In this document: in pieces, positions 1-6,234 of the stretch
Layout of the letters: the number at the start of each line of letters is the position of its first letter
How positions within the stretch are numbered: the stretch's first letter is position 1
DNA from: Acidobacteriaceae bacterium
GTDB lineage: Bacteria; Acidobacteriota; Terriglobia; Terriglobales; Acidobacteriaceae
Direction: 5' to 3'
NCBI GenBank assembly: GCA_003156495.1
Contig: PMHC01000105.1
Span: 1 to 19,684, forward strand
DNA: 19,684 nucleotides
Translations under genes and position numbers: made by a program
The notes under the pieces: generated by a model
Told to the model about the DNA's origin: nothing
The model's input: only the letters and a program-made list of their open reading frames with translations
Databases searched by the model: none

Positions 1-551
1 ATCACCGGATCGAGCTTGCCGCGGCGGGCCAGCTCGGTTAAATCTTTGGAGTATTTTTCCAGCGCCTGGAATTTTTCTTCCGGGTTCTGGTCGGTAACGC
101 GCTGCGAGCCGCGCACGGCCGTTAGCGCCTTCAAAATGGCGTCGTGCTTGGCGCCGGCTTCAACCAGCGCCTCGCTGGCCGGGTCGGATTTAAGCGAAGA
201 GATGCCCAGCAGCAAGTGTTCGGTTGAGACGTACTCGTCTTTGAAGTTAGCGGCCTCGCGAAAGGCCTGTTCGAGAGCCTTGTTCAGCGATTGGCTGATG
301 CCGGGCTGATCGGAAGCGCCGGAGACGCGAGGCAGTTTTTCCTCGATCTGGTGCAAGCCGGCTTCAAGCCGTTCGATGGGCGTGCCGATTTTTTCCAGCA
401 CCGCGGGAATCACGCCCTCGCGGTCCTCGATGAGCCCGAGCAACAGGTGGACGGGCAGAATTTCCGGGTTGCCCAGCTCGGCGGCGCGCGCTTGCGCGGC
501 CTGCATCGCCTGCTGCGATTTGACGGTTAATTTGTCCCCACGAATGGCCAT
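1..551 (-). CDS. clpB: ClpB disaggregase, N-terminal part (runs off window)
   Basis: Encodes the start of the AAA+ protein disaggregase ClpB, which works with DnaK in the cytoplasm to rescue aggregated proteins after heat stress. The 183 visible codons hold the two Clp-N repeats (KLTVKSQQAMQAAQ..., then EYVSTEHLLLGI) and the linker into the first ATPase domain, YSKDLTELARRGKLDPVI, which is diagnostic for ClpB. The gene continues past base 1, so both nucleotide-binding domains are outside the window. The ATG at 551 has a GGAG Shine-Dalgarno six bases upstream. It lies downstream of, and in the same direction as, the Hsp20 gene, which suggests a heat-shock locus, although about 365 bases of repeat-bracketed DNA now separate them. 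Confidence 0.95.
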   Translation of the reverse strand, partial: MAIRGDKLTVKSQQAMQAAQARAAELGNPEILPVHLLLGLIEDREGVIPAVLEKIGTPIERLEAGLHQIEEKLPRVSGASDQPGISQSLNKALEQAFREAANFKDEYVSTEHLLLGISSLKSDPASEALVEAGAKHDAILKALTAVRGSQRVTDQNPEEKFQALEKYSKDLTELARRGKLDPV

Positions 552-560
552 GTGAACTCC

Positions 561-595
561 AGTTGTCAGTGATCAGTGATCAGTTGTCAGTTTCG
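561..595. repeat. Heptamer tandem repeat, left copy
   Basis: Five consecutive 7-base units AGTTGTC, AGTGATC, AGTGATC, AGTTGTC, AGTTTCG. It lies right upstream of the clpB start and supplies the stop codon and last few residues of the small ORF at 580-786. The same family occurs inverted at 881-913 and again at 10941-10982. Heptanucleotide short tandem repeats of this kind are known from cyanobacterial genomes; placing these in the same class is inference. Confidence 0.8.
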
Positions 596-786
596 TTGTC
601 GTAGTTCAACACGGGAAGATCGTCTGCATCCTTAATTCCCAATGCTTCTCGCGCTGCGAGAATCACTTCGTTGTGCCACTTCGCAAGATCTTTTTGTGCT
701 TTTTTATCGAAAGAAATCCGATCCGATAGAGGCCCAATATAAGGAAGAATATTGGTTAATGCTGATACGCAGCTTGCGTCTGCCAT
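580..786 (-). CDS. Small hypothetical protein between hsp20 and clpB
   Basis: A 68-residue ORF whose family I do not recognise. Support for a real gene: the ATG at 786 has a GGGAG motif seven bases upstream, an in-frame TGA directly precedes it, and the sequence looks like a soluble helical protein (FDKKAQKDLAKWHNEVIL then AAREALGIKDADDL). Against: it is short, its base composition is visibly lower in GC than clpB and hsp20, and its last residues (NETDN) and stop codon are read from the heptamer repeat. It sits inside a segment bracketed by inverted heptamer repeats, so it may have arrived as a small cassette. It could also be a C-terminally eroded gene whose natural end was replaced by the repeat. 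Confidence 0.4.
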   Translation of the reverse strand: MADASCVSALTNILPYIGPLSDRISFDKKAQKDLAKWHNEVILAAREALGIKDADDLPVLNYDNETDN

Positions 787-842
787 TCAATCGCTCCCAA
801 CTGTGAGTTTGGATGCAGGGCAGGAAGGTGTCAATGCGTGAA

Positions 843-880
843 TTTGTCCGGGAGGAAGCGATCACTTCCTCCCGGACAAA
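843..880. terminator. Perfect 16-bp hairpin downstream of hsp20
   Basis: Arms TTTGTCCGGGAGGAAG (843-858) and its exact complement (865-880) flank a 6-base loop, CGATCA. It lies 37 bases beyond the hsp20 stop. No T-run follows on either strand, so it is not a canonical intrinsic terminator. It could be a Rho-assisted or processing stem that protects the hsp20 mRNA 3' end. Confidence 0.45.
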
Positions 881-913
881 ACTGTTCACTGACCACTGAC
901 AACTGTTCACTGC
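881..913. repeat. Heptamer tandem repeat, right copy (inverted)
   Basis: Units ACTGTTC, ACTGACC, ACTGACA, ACTGTTC and a partial ACTGC. They run in the opposite orientation to the repeat at 561-595, so the two arrays bracket the small ORF and the 16-bp hairpin. The array ends four bases from the hsp20 stop codon. Confidence 0.8.
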
Positions 914-916
914 TTT

Positions 917-1369
917 TTACGCCGCCAGCTCTTTGCCCACGTTCACCTTGATCTGCTTGGGCTGGGCCTCGGGCTTCTTGTCGATCTCGAGCTTGAGCAC
1001 GCCGGCCGTGTACTCTGCCTTGATGTGCTCGGCGTCAACGGTCGCCGGCAGCGTGAAGGCGCGATAAAAGCTGCCGTAGCTGCGCTCGATGCGGTGGAAG
1101 TTCTCTTCCTTCTCTTCCTGCTCGAATTTGCGCTCGCCCTTGACGGTCAGCGTGTTGTTCTCCACGCTCACGTCCAGATCCTTCTCCGCGATGCCGGGAA
1201 CCTCGAGCTTGAGAACGACTTTCTTCTCGTCCTCGTAGATGTCAACCGGCGGAATGAAGCTGGAGGCCGTCAAAGGGGCTTCGCCTTCATTGAAATTGCG
1301 GAAGAGCGCATTCACGCGATTCTGTAACGATGAAACCTCACGAAACGGATCCCAACGAGTAATAGCCAT
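917..1369 (-). CDS. Hsp20/alpha-crystallin small heat-shock protein
   Basis: A 150-residue cytoplasmic holdase that binds unfolding proteins and hands them to ClpB/DnaK. The N-terminus MAITRWDPFREVSSLQNRVNAL is typical of bacterial Hsp20. The alpha-crystallin domain spans roughly residues 38-135 (PPVDIYEDEKKVVLKLEVPG, NNTLTVKGER, YGSFYRAFTLP) and ends with the family signature GVLKLEI, followed by a short C-terminal tail containing QIKV, an IxI/V-type motif that docks to neighbouring subunits. Length is normal. The ATG at 1369 is preceded by GGGAGGA. Its position upstream of clpB on the same strand fits joint heat-shock function. A dyad in the leader at 1414-1434 may be regulatory. Confidence 0.96.
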   Translation of the reverse strand: MAITRWDPFREVSSLQNRVNALFRNFNEGEAPLTASSFIPPVDIYEDEKKVVLKLEVPGIAEKDLDVSVENNTLTVKGERKFEQEEKEENFHRIERSYGSFYRAFTLPATVDAEHIKAEYTAGVLKLEIDKKPEAQPKQIKVNVGKELAA

Positions 1370-1413
1370 GATGTTTTTCCTCCCAATGGAAACTTGAAGT
1401 AGTTGGCGAGGGG

Positions 1414-1434
1414 GTTGAGTCCCTGTCGCTCAAC
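1414..1434 (-). promoter_or_regulatory. Dyad with 9-base spacer upstream of hsp20
   Basis: GTTGAG-N9-CTCAAC lies 45-65 bases before the hsp20 start. The 9-base spacer resembles the geometry of the HrcA operator CIRCE (9-bp arms, N9), but the arms are only six bases and do not match CIRCE. On the minus strand GTTGAGC followed 13 bases later by CCCCCT also resembles a sigma-32 promoter loosely. Either reading is tentative. Confidence 0.25.
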
Positions 1435-1553
1435 TTATCTGATGAAAATATAGCACAACTGATTCAGAAAATATGAGTCTATTGCGCTAATAGGCGCAAA
1501 ATTTTTTAACTGTATGCTTTTGAAATACATAGGCAGGATTGCGCTGTTGCGCT

Positions 1554-1634
1554 CCACCCCGCAGCGAGCCTTGGGAGGGTTTGCGCCTGGCTGGGAGGGA
1601 CCAGCCAGCGGGGAGAGACAAGCCGGCGGGGTGG
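1554..1634. repeat. Nested inverted repeats downstream of doxX
   Basis: Outer arms CCACCCCGC (1554-1562) and GCGGGGTGG (1626-1634) enclose an inner hairpin CTGGCTGG / CCAGCCAG (1587-1594 and 1601-1608, loop GAGGGA). This 80-base foldable block sits 14 bases beyond the doxX stop. It may be a transcript-ending structure or a REP-like repeat. The rest of the 278-base gap between doxX and hsp20 shows no gene. Confidence 0.4.
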
Positions 1635-1647
1635 TGCAGGGGGGCGT

Positions 1648-2079
1648 TTAGCGATTTTCGGGGCTGCTCTTCGGAAGCTCTCGCGGCGGCCTGGTGGACC
1701 ATAGCGCCCAGGCCACCAGCAGGGGTTGAAAGAAGAGTCGGATCAGGCGGGCGAGATCCGTATTCAGGCCGAAGGCGTTGCGATGGCTGAGATACTGCGC
1801 GATATTGCCCGGAAAAACACAGATGAAGAATGCGGCCGCGAGCCAGCCGACGAGTTTCTGCTGGCGGTAGAGGAAGATGAGGGCCAAGCCGAGGGCGATT
1901 TCGACAATGCCCGACAAGATGACGACCGTGTTGGGCGAGATCGGCAGCCAAGGCGGAACTTGTGCCTGGAATTCGCCTCGGGCGAAGGTCAAGTGCGAGA
2001 AACCGGCATAGGCCAGAAATGCACCCAGCAATAAACGCCCGATCTGAAAGCGCGAAGCGAGTACTTTTTTCAGGTTCAT
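1648..2079 (-). CDS. DoxX-family inner-membrane protein
   Basis: A 143-residue integral membrane protein of the DoxX superfamily. Four hydrophobic helices are visible: around residues 11-28 (FQIGRLLLGAFLAYAGFSHL), 47-68 (NTVVILSGIVEIALGLALIF), 75-92 (LVGWLAAAFFICVFPGNIAQ) and 113-128 (LFFQPLLVAWALW). The motif GFSHLTFARGEFQAQVPPWLP is typical of this subgroup. DoxX proteins are linked to thiol and quinone redox homeostasis; in mycobacteria one forms a membrane complex with superoxide dismutase. AAGGAG precedes the ATG at 2079 by six bases. It follows ohrR by 62 bases on the same strand, so the two are probably co-transcribed and the protein may be part of the peroxide-stress response. Confidence 0.88.
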   Translation of the reverse strand: MNLKKVLASRFQIGRLLLGAFLAYAGFSHLTFARGEFQAQVPPWLPISPNTVVILSGIVEIALGLALIFLYRQQKLVGWLAAAFFICVFPGNIAQYLSHRNAFGLNTDLARLIRLFFQPLLVAWALWSTRPPRELPKSSPENR

Positions 2080-2095
2080 CGTGCTCCTTTTTTGT

Positions 2096-2122
2096 GCTTT
2101 GCCGCGTCGGGCGCGGCAAAGC
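2096..2122. promoter_or_regulatory. 11-bp hairpin between ohrR and doxX
   Basis: GCTTTGCCGCG (2096-2106), loop TCGGG, and the exact complement (2112-2122). It lies inside the ohrR-doxX intergenic space, ending 16 bases before the doxX ATG on the minus strand. No T-run follows, so it is more likely an mRNA processing, stability or attenuation element than a full stop. Confidence 0.45.
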
Positions 2123-2141
2123 GCGGTTAGCGGTTTGCTGC

Positions 2142-2579
2142 TTAGGTCATCTCCAGACGGGCGATCAGCCTTTTCAGGCTGGAGCGCAACTGGAGCGCTT
2201 CTTTAGGTGGAAAGCCAATGCGAGCGAAGAGTCTTTCCGGGATATGGATCGCTTCGAGGCCGAGCGCCTTGCCGGTTTTCGTCAGCGAGACCTCGACGAC
2301 GCGCTCATCGCCCGGCCGTCGCTTTCTGACGATGAGCGCTTTGTCCTCGAGTTTTTTAAGCAGCGGCGTCAGCGTGCTTGAATCGAGATAAATTCTTTGG
2401 CCAATCTGCGAGACGGTGAGCGAGGCATCTTCCCAGAGCAGCATCATGACCAGATATTGGGGATAGGTCAGCCCGAGCGGTTCGAGCAGCGGCTGATAGA
2501 GCCGGATGACCAGGCGGCTGGCCGCGTACAGAGGGAAACAAACTTGCTCGTCGAGGCGAGGCGGATGGGGCATGATCAA
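2142..2579 (-). CDS. ohrR: 1-Cys OhrR peroxide-sensing repressor (MarR family)
   Basis: A 145-residue MarR-family dimeric repressor that senses organic hydroperoxides through one N-terminal cysteine. The sensing motif LDEQVCFPLYAASR places Cys14, with Tyr18, Tyr28 and Tyr39 at the same spacing as Cys15, Tyr19, Tyr29 and Tyr40 of Bacillus subtilis OhrR. LTYPQYLVMMLLWED and the recognition region IYLDSSTLTPLLKKLE are hallmark OhrR stretches, and the wing contains RKRRPGDERVVEV. No second C-terminal cysteine is present, so it belongs to the 1-Cys class that needs a small thiol or overoxidation for inactivation. AGGA lies five bases before the ATG at 2579; the ATG two codons later is also possible. 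Its usual partner ohr survives upstream only as a remnant. Confidence 0.95.
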   Translation of the reverse strand: MIMPHPPRLDEQVCFPLYAASRLVIRLYQPLLEPLGLTYPQYLVMMLLWEDASLTVSQIGQRIYLDSSTLTPLLKKLEDKALIVRKRRPGDERVVEVSLTKTGKALGLEAIHIPERLFARIGFPPKEALQLRSSLKRLIARLEMT

Positions 2580-2633
2580 ATCCTTTTACCGCGCGCCGGG
2601 CAGGCCGCGCCTGTGGCCGGCCCGACAACGAGT

Positions 2634-2735
2634 TTAGAGCAGCGTGATGGCGAGATCGAGAATTCCGTCGCTTGATTCAACGTGGCCGTTGCGTCCGCCG
2701 GTAGCGGTGGCGCGAGCTTGATGCTGGATGTTCAT
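2634..2735 (-). pseudogene. ohr: Truncated ohr (organic hydroperoxide reductase) remnant
   Basis: A 33-codon ORF immediately upstream of ohrR reads MNIQHQARATATGG, then RNGHVESSDGILDLAITLL and TAA. This matches the N-terminus of the Ohr/OsmC peroxidase family (pattern A-x-A-T-G-G-R-x-G-x-x-x-S-D-G-x-L-D-x). A normal Ohr has about 140 residues with two catalytic cysteines. Here everything after the position where the family has its Pro-rich loop is gone, including both cysteines. Only 54 bases separate the stop from ohrR and no frame in them shows Ohr sequence, so the rest was deleted rather than frameshifted. The reading frame up to the break is intact and recognisable, which points to a recent event. 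The remnant may now act as a leader peptide for ohrR-doxX. Confidence 0.8.
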
Positions 2736-2743
2736 GGTCTATC

Positions 2744-2789
2744 AAATTGCGTGCGATTTAATCGTATACGATATTTATGGCGCATGCAA
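2744..2789 (-). promoter_or_regulatory. Promoter and probable OhrR operator of the ohr remnant
   Basis: On the minus strand a promoter TTGCAT (2784-2789), 17-base spacer, TACGAT (2761-2766) is followed by the imperfect palindrome AAATCGCACGCAATTT (2744-2759, 12 of 16 bases symmetric), which would cover the transcription start. A perfect 12-bp palindrome ATCGTATACGAT (2761-2772) overlaps the -10. Position and AT-flanked GCAA/TTGC-type symmetry fit a MarR/OhrR operator. The assignment is inferred, not demonstrated. Confidence 0.5.
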
Positions 2790-2834
2790 AAGGCACCATC
2801 CGTGTGCGGCTTCAATTGGTGGACCTTGCCGGAG

Positions 2835-3368
2835 CTAGCGCCGTTTGCCGTTCCATTCGAGCATGCTGGAGAAGTCGCCCTGGTTAGGCATTTTCACCTC
2901 CAGAATGCCGTTCATGGTGCCTTCGACCCGCTGGTAGGTGAGCCGGTATTGGGGGCCGGGCTGGGTGGAGTCGGAAAGAAAGAGGGCGGTGTTGGCCTTG
3001 GGCGTGGTCACATCGTAGCGGATGACGTGGCCGGAATTGTCGAAGTAGATGGCCTGGAAGCCTTTGCCCTCGGGGCCGGGATAGATGTAGAGCAGGTCGT
3101 TGTGGGCGCAGTCGAAATCCTCTGGATTGGGGCAGAAACCGATGCTCGCGTGGCGGGCCAGGATGTGCGCGTGCAATTCGAAACGGAAGCTGTAGCTGCG
3201 GGCGGTTTTGCCTTGGGCGAGGCCGCCGGTGGTGTTGGCTTCCCACGATCCGATGAGAAAGTGCAGGCTGGCCCAGGGATCGGCCTTGCCCGGCGTCTTT
3301 TTCTGCGCCGTAGCCGGGCAAATCGAAAGCAGAATCGCCGTGATCGCCAGAGCCAATCGGATTTTCAT
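2835..3368 (-). CDS. Secreted FLxGxW-type hypothetical protein
   Basis: A 177-residue exported protein of unknown function. A Sec signal peptide (MKIRLALAITAILLSICPATA, cleavage near residue 21) precedes a beta-rich domain beginning LHFLIGSWEANTTGG. That motif is typical of lipocalin-like/DUF1579-type proteins common in Acidobacteriota, in which it starts the barrel. Later strands include FRFELHAHILARHASIGF, LLYIYPGPEGKGFQAIYFD, YRLTYQRVEGTMNGILEV and FSSMLEWNGKR. A ligand or substrate cannot be named. GAGGAG sits three bases before the ATG at 3368. It is transcribed divergently from the TSUP gene, with a 154-base gap between them. Confidence 0.8.
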   Translation of the reverse strand: MKIRLALAITAILLSICPATAQKKTPGKADPWASLHFLIGSWEANTTGGLAQGKTARSYSFRFELHAHILARHASIGFCPNPEDFDCAHNDLLYIYPGPEGKGFQAIYFDNSGHVIRYDVTTPKANTALFLSDSTQPGPQYRLTYQRVEGTMNGILEVKMPNQGDFSSMLEWNGKRR

Positions 3369-3522
3369 AAGCTCCTCAACCTTAGAAGTTTAGTTTGTTG
3401 AAGCGGGGTTGGCGGCAGGGAAGGGCGGAGCGTGGTTTGGAGCAGACCAGAAATGAACTCGGATTCCCATCCTGGTTCTGGCTGCGCGGGGTGCGGCTTT
3501 CGGGCTCATAGAATAAAAAGCA

Positions 3523-4332
3523 ATGGCTTCTTTTTTCCCCTCGTTTGCGTCGATTGATTTACAGTTGGTCGGACTGGTAGCGATCGCGTTTTTGGCTGGT
3601 GTGTTGAATGCGGTGGCTGGCGGCGGCTCGTTTTTGCTCTTTCCGGCGATGCTGGGGACGGGAATGCCTCCGGTGGCCGCCAATGCCACCAATACTGTGG
3701 CGCTGTGGCCGGGGCAGTTGACTTCGGTGGCGGCCTACTGGCCGATGATCCGGCGGAATTTGCGGCTGGCGGCGCCGATGGCGCTGGCGGGCCTGATCGG
3801 TGGCGCGGCCGGGGCGGTTGTGTTGCTGTCGACGCCGCAGATGACTTTTTTGCACCTGGTGCCCTGGCTGCTACTCACGGCGGCAACCATTTTTGCCGTC
3901 AGCGGTCCGGTAACGCGACACCTGGATGGTTGGAAGGCGCGGCGGCGTGAGCGGCCGGAGACGGGCAGCAGGCGGCCGCATGTGTTGCTGGTTTTTCTCT
4001 CCACGACCGCAATCTGTTTTTATATCGGCTATTTTGGCGCCGGCGCGGGTTTTTTAATCATCACGCTGATGTCGCTCTTTGGTCTGGAAAATTTGCACGA
4101 GATCAACGCCCTCAAGGTGGCCTCAACGACGCCGGCCAACGGAATCGCGTTTGTGATTTTTGTCGTGCGCGGGCAGGTGCTCTGGCATTACTGTCTGGCG
4201 GCCATGGTGGCTGCGGCCATTGGCGGCTACGCTTCGGCCAGTCTGGCGCGGCGCGTGCCGCAGCCGGTGCTGCGCGGGCTGGTGGTCGCGATTGGATTGA
4301 GCATGGCGGCGTGGTTTTTCTGGAGACAGTGA
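3523..4332 (+). CDS. TSUP/TauE-SafE family membrane transporter
   Basis: A 269-residue inner-membrane transporter of the TSUP family, whose members export sulfite, sulfonates or other small organic anions. Two pseudo-symmetric halves each carry the family's glycine-rich signature: GVLNAVAGGGSFLLFPAML (about residues 26-44) and YIGYFGAGAGFLIITLMSL (about 167-185). About eight hydrophobic helices are visible, with a charged cytoplasmic loop (KARRRERPETGSRRP) in the middle, so length and layout are normal. No Shine-Dalgarno is seen before the ATG at 3523. A TAGAAT sequence ends nine bases before it, so the transcript may be nearly leaderless. The substrate cannot be read from the sequence, and no sulfur genes are nearby. 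Confidence 0.9.
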   Translation: MASFFPSFASIDLQLVGLVAIAFLAGVLNAVAGGGSFLLFPAMLGTGMPPVAANATNTVALWPGQLTSVAAYWPMIRRNLRLAAPMALAGLIGGAAGAVVLLSTPQMTFLHLVPWLLLTAATIFAVSGPVTRHLDGWKARRRERPETGSRRPHVLLVFLSTTAICFYIGYFGAGAGFLIITLMSLFGLENLHEINALKVASTTPANGIAFVIFVVRGQVLWHYCLAAMVAAAIGGYASASLARRVPQPVLRGLVVAIGLSMAAWFFWRQ

Positions 4333-4338
4333 AGAGGC

Positions 4339-4373
4339 AACGGGGAGAGCCTGCCGGCTGATCCCCGTTTTCT
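4339..4373 (+). terminator. Intrinsic terminator of the TSUP gene
   Basis: AACGGGGA (4339-4346) pairs with TCCCCGTT (4362-4369), and the loop carries an additional AGCC/GGCT stem. A TTTT run (4368-4371) then TCTGT follows on the plus strand. It lies seven bases after the TSUP stop and between convergent genes. It is the only clearly T-tailed terminator in the window. Confidence 0.65.
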
Positions 4374-4389
4374 GTCGCGTGGAGAAGCA

Positions 4390-6129
4390 TTATGCCGCCA
4401 CGGCATCGCTGCTTTCGGCGAATTTGAAGCTTTGCGCGTGGCGTTCCAGGGTCGAGGCCAGGCGTGAGAGTTCGCTGCAGGCCGCGACGGTTTGCTGGCC
4501 GGCGGCCGCGGCCTGTTCGGTGTATTGCGAGATGGAGCTGACGCTGGCCGAAACCTGGCTGACCGCCGAGGCCTGCTGCGTTGTGGCGGCGGCGATCTGT
4601 TGCGCCATCTTGTCGGATTCGTGCGCCTGATCGACGATTTTCAGAAGCGCGCCGTCGCAGCTTTTCACTCTTTCCAGGCTGGTCTCGACCTGTTGGCGTC
4701 CATCCTCCATCACCCGCATCGCACTGCTCGTGTCATGCTGCACGGAGGAGATCATCGCGCCAATCTCGCGCGTGGCGCTGGTGGTGCGTTCGGCCAGCCG
4801 GCGCACTTCGCCGGCGACTACGGCGAAGCCCCGTCCCTGTTCGCCGGCGCGCGCGGCTTCGATGGCGGCGTTGAGGGCCAGTAGATTGGTCTGGCTTGCG
4901 ATCTCTTCGATCACGTTGACGATTTTGCCGATCTGCTCGGAGTCCTTGCCCAGCCGCGCGATCTGACGCGCGGCCTCGGAGGTGGTTTCCGCGGCGTGGC
5001 CAATCGCCTGTGTGGTATCGCCAACCAGATCGTGTCCCTCGGCGGCGGCGTCTTCCGTGGCGGCGCCGGCGTTGGCGGCATTGGCGGCGGCGCCGGAAAC
5101 CTCGGCGATTGTCGCCGACATCTCGGCCATGGCGGCGGCCGACTGCTGTGTTTCGCGGGCGTTTTCCTGCGAGCGCTTGGCCGTCTCTTCGGCGGCCGCG
5201 GTCAACTCGGCGGCGGCCGCGGCCGTGCTGCGCGCCGCGTCGGAGATGGCCGAAAGCACGGTGTGGAAGGCGGCGACGGTGCGATTGAGCGCTTCGGCGA
5301 CGTCGCGCATCTCATCGGCAGAATCGACTTCAAGCGGGCGCGTGAAGTCGCCTTCGGCCATCGCCGACAATACCTCTACCGTGCTGCGGACGGGCGCGAC
5401 GATGCCGCGCGAGATGGCCGAGCCGATCAACCACAGCGCCGCCGCTACGAGAACGAAGAGCGCTCCCAATTCGATATTCCGGCGGCGAATGATCTCGGCC
5501 GCGCGCTTTTCCTGGTTGGGAATCCAGTCGGCGGTGAGCTGTGCGAGACGGTCGTTGGCGGCTTTGTGCTGCGCGAAAAGCGGGTCCATCTTTTCGATGC
5601 GGATTTTGCGCGCGCGCTCGTGGTCGCCGGCCAGCAGGGCGGGAATGTACTCCCGTTCGGCGATGGCGTACCACTGCTCGCCGGGCGGATAGCTTTCGTC
5701 GCGCATCAGGTCGCGAATCGCGCCCTGCGGCAGCGCTTCCTGGTAGTGCTTATGGGATTGATCGAAGCCCTGGTGCTCCTGGCGGAGTTGTTCGACGGCT
5801 TTCTGCGTCTCTTCGGGCGAAGCGGCGTCTTCGGCTGCCAGGGCCGGAGGCAGCGCCGCGACTACGCTGGCCGGCGGGTCGTAACAATCGCCCGCCAACT
5901 GGTAGGCGAGCGCGATGTCTTGGTAGAGCGCGGAGTTGATGCGCACTGTCTGCAGAGTAGAAAACGCGATCAACGCAAAGAGGCCTAAGCCGGCCAATCC
6001 AGTGGCGGTCATCAGCCTCAACTTTTGGGAAAACCTTATCCGGTTCAACACGTTCATACGGTCCTGTCTTTCAACCGAAAGGTTAAAAAATTTAACGTCA
6101 AAATTTTTCCTTGGTGAATTGAGCGCCAT
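4390..6129 (-). CDS. Methyl-accepting chemotaxis protein
   Basis: A 579-residue transmembrane chemoreceptor that signals to CheA/CheW. TM1 is at about residues 42-60, a periplasmic helical-bundle sensor at 61-217, TM2 at about 221-240, HAMP at about 241-295 and a long cytoplasmic coiled coil after that. The highly conserved hairpin tip (EEIASQTNLLALNAAIEAAR then AGEQGRGFAVVAGEVRRLAER) lies at about 408-448. No CheR-tethering pentapeptide ends the protein. The first 24 residues (MALNSPRKNFDVKFFNLSVERQDR) are unlike MCP N-termini, and Met25 at 6057 (MNVLNRIRFSQKLRL) has AGGA four bases upstream, so the true start may be 6057. No che genes are adjacent; it is an orphan receptor divergent from the DUF971 gene. 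The ligand is unknown. Confidence 0.95.
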   Translation of the reverse strand: MALNSPRKNFDVKFFNLSVERQDRMNVLNRIRFSQKLRLMTATGLAGLGLFALIAFSTLQTVRINSALYQDIALAYQLAGDCYDPPASVVAALPPALAAEDAASPEETQKAVEQLRQEHQGFDQSHKHYQEALPQGAIRDLMRDESYPPGEQWYAIAEREYIPALLAGDHERARKIRIEKMDPLFAQHKAANDRLAQLTADWIPNQEKRAAEIIRRRNIELGALFVLVAAALWLIGSAISRGIVAPVRSTVEVLSAMAEGDFTRPLEVDSADEMRDVAEALNRTVAAFHTVLSAISDAARSTAAAAAELTAAAEETAKRSQENARETQQSAAAMAEMSATIAEVSGAAANAANAGAATEDAAAEGHDLVGDTTQAIGHAAETTSEAARQIARLGKDSEQIGKIVNVIEEIASQTNLLALNAAIEAARAGEQGRGFAVVAGEVRRLAERTTSATREIGAMISSVQHDTSSAMRVMEDGRQQVETSLERVKSCDGALLKIVDQAHESDKMAQQIAAATTQQASAVSQVSASVSSISQYTEQAAAAGQQTVAACSELSRLASTLERHAQSFKFAESSDAVAA

Positions 6130-6180
6130 ATCGGCCTGTTTTGGTCCAAAAATAAAATGTATAAAAACAAGACAGCCTGT

Positions 6181-6201
6181 GCCTCTAAACGCCTTAGAGG
6201 C
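6181..6201. promoter_or_regulatory. 8-bp dyad in the MCP/DUF971 divergent region
   Basis: GCCTCTAA, loop ACGCC, TTAGAGGC. It lies 34 bases before the DUF971 start and 52 bases before the MCP ORF start. In a divergent intergenic space it could be an operator for either gene or a 5'-UTR hairpin. Confidence 0.35.
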
Positions 6202-6234
6202 TCAATCGCGGCCGGCCAACGTTAAACTATTCTT

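Noticed and set aside
561..913. CRISPR-like interpretation of the heptamer arrays
   Set aside because: Units are 7 bases long and contiguous with no spacers, and no cas genes are nearby.
1487..2119. 210-codon minus-strand ORF
   Set aside because: Out-of-frame reading of doxX and its flanks; Arg/Pro-rich, and it runs through the nested inverted repeats.
2682..3401. 239-codon plus-strand ORF
   Set aside because: Lies over the secreted FLxGxW gene and the ohr remnant promoter; repetitive Gly/Val/Ala composition and no family features.
4996..5988. 330-codon plus-strand Gly/Arg-rich ORF
   Set aside because: Shadow of the chemoreceptor; composition follows the complement of its Ala-rich coiled coil.
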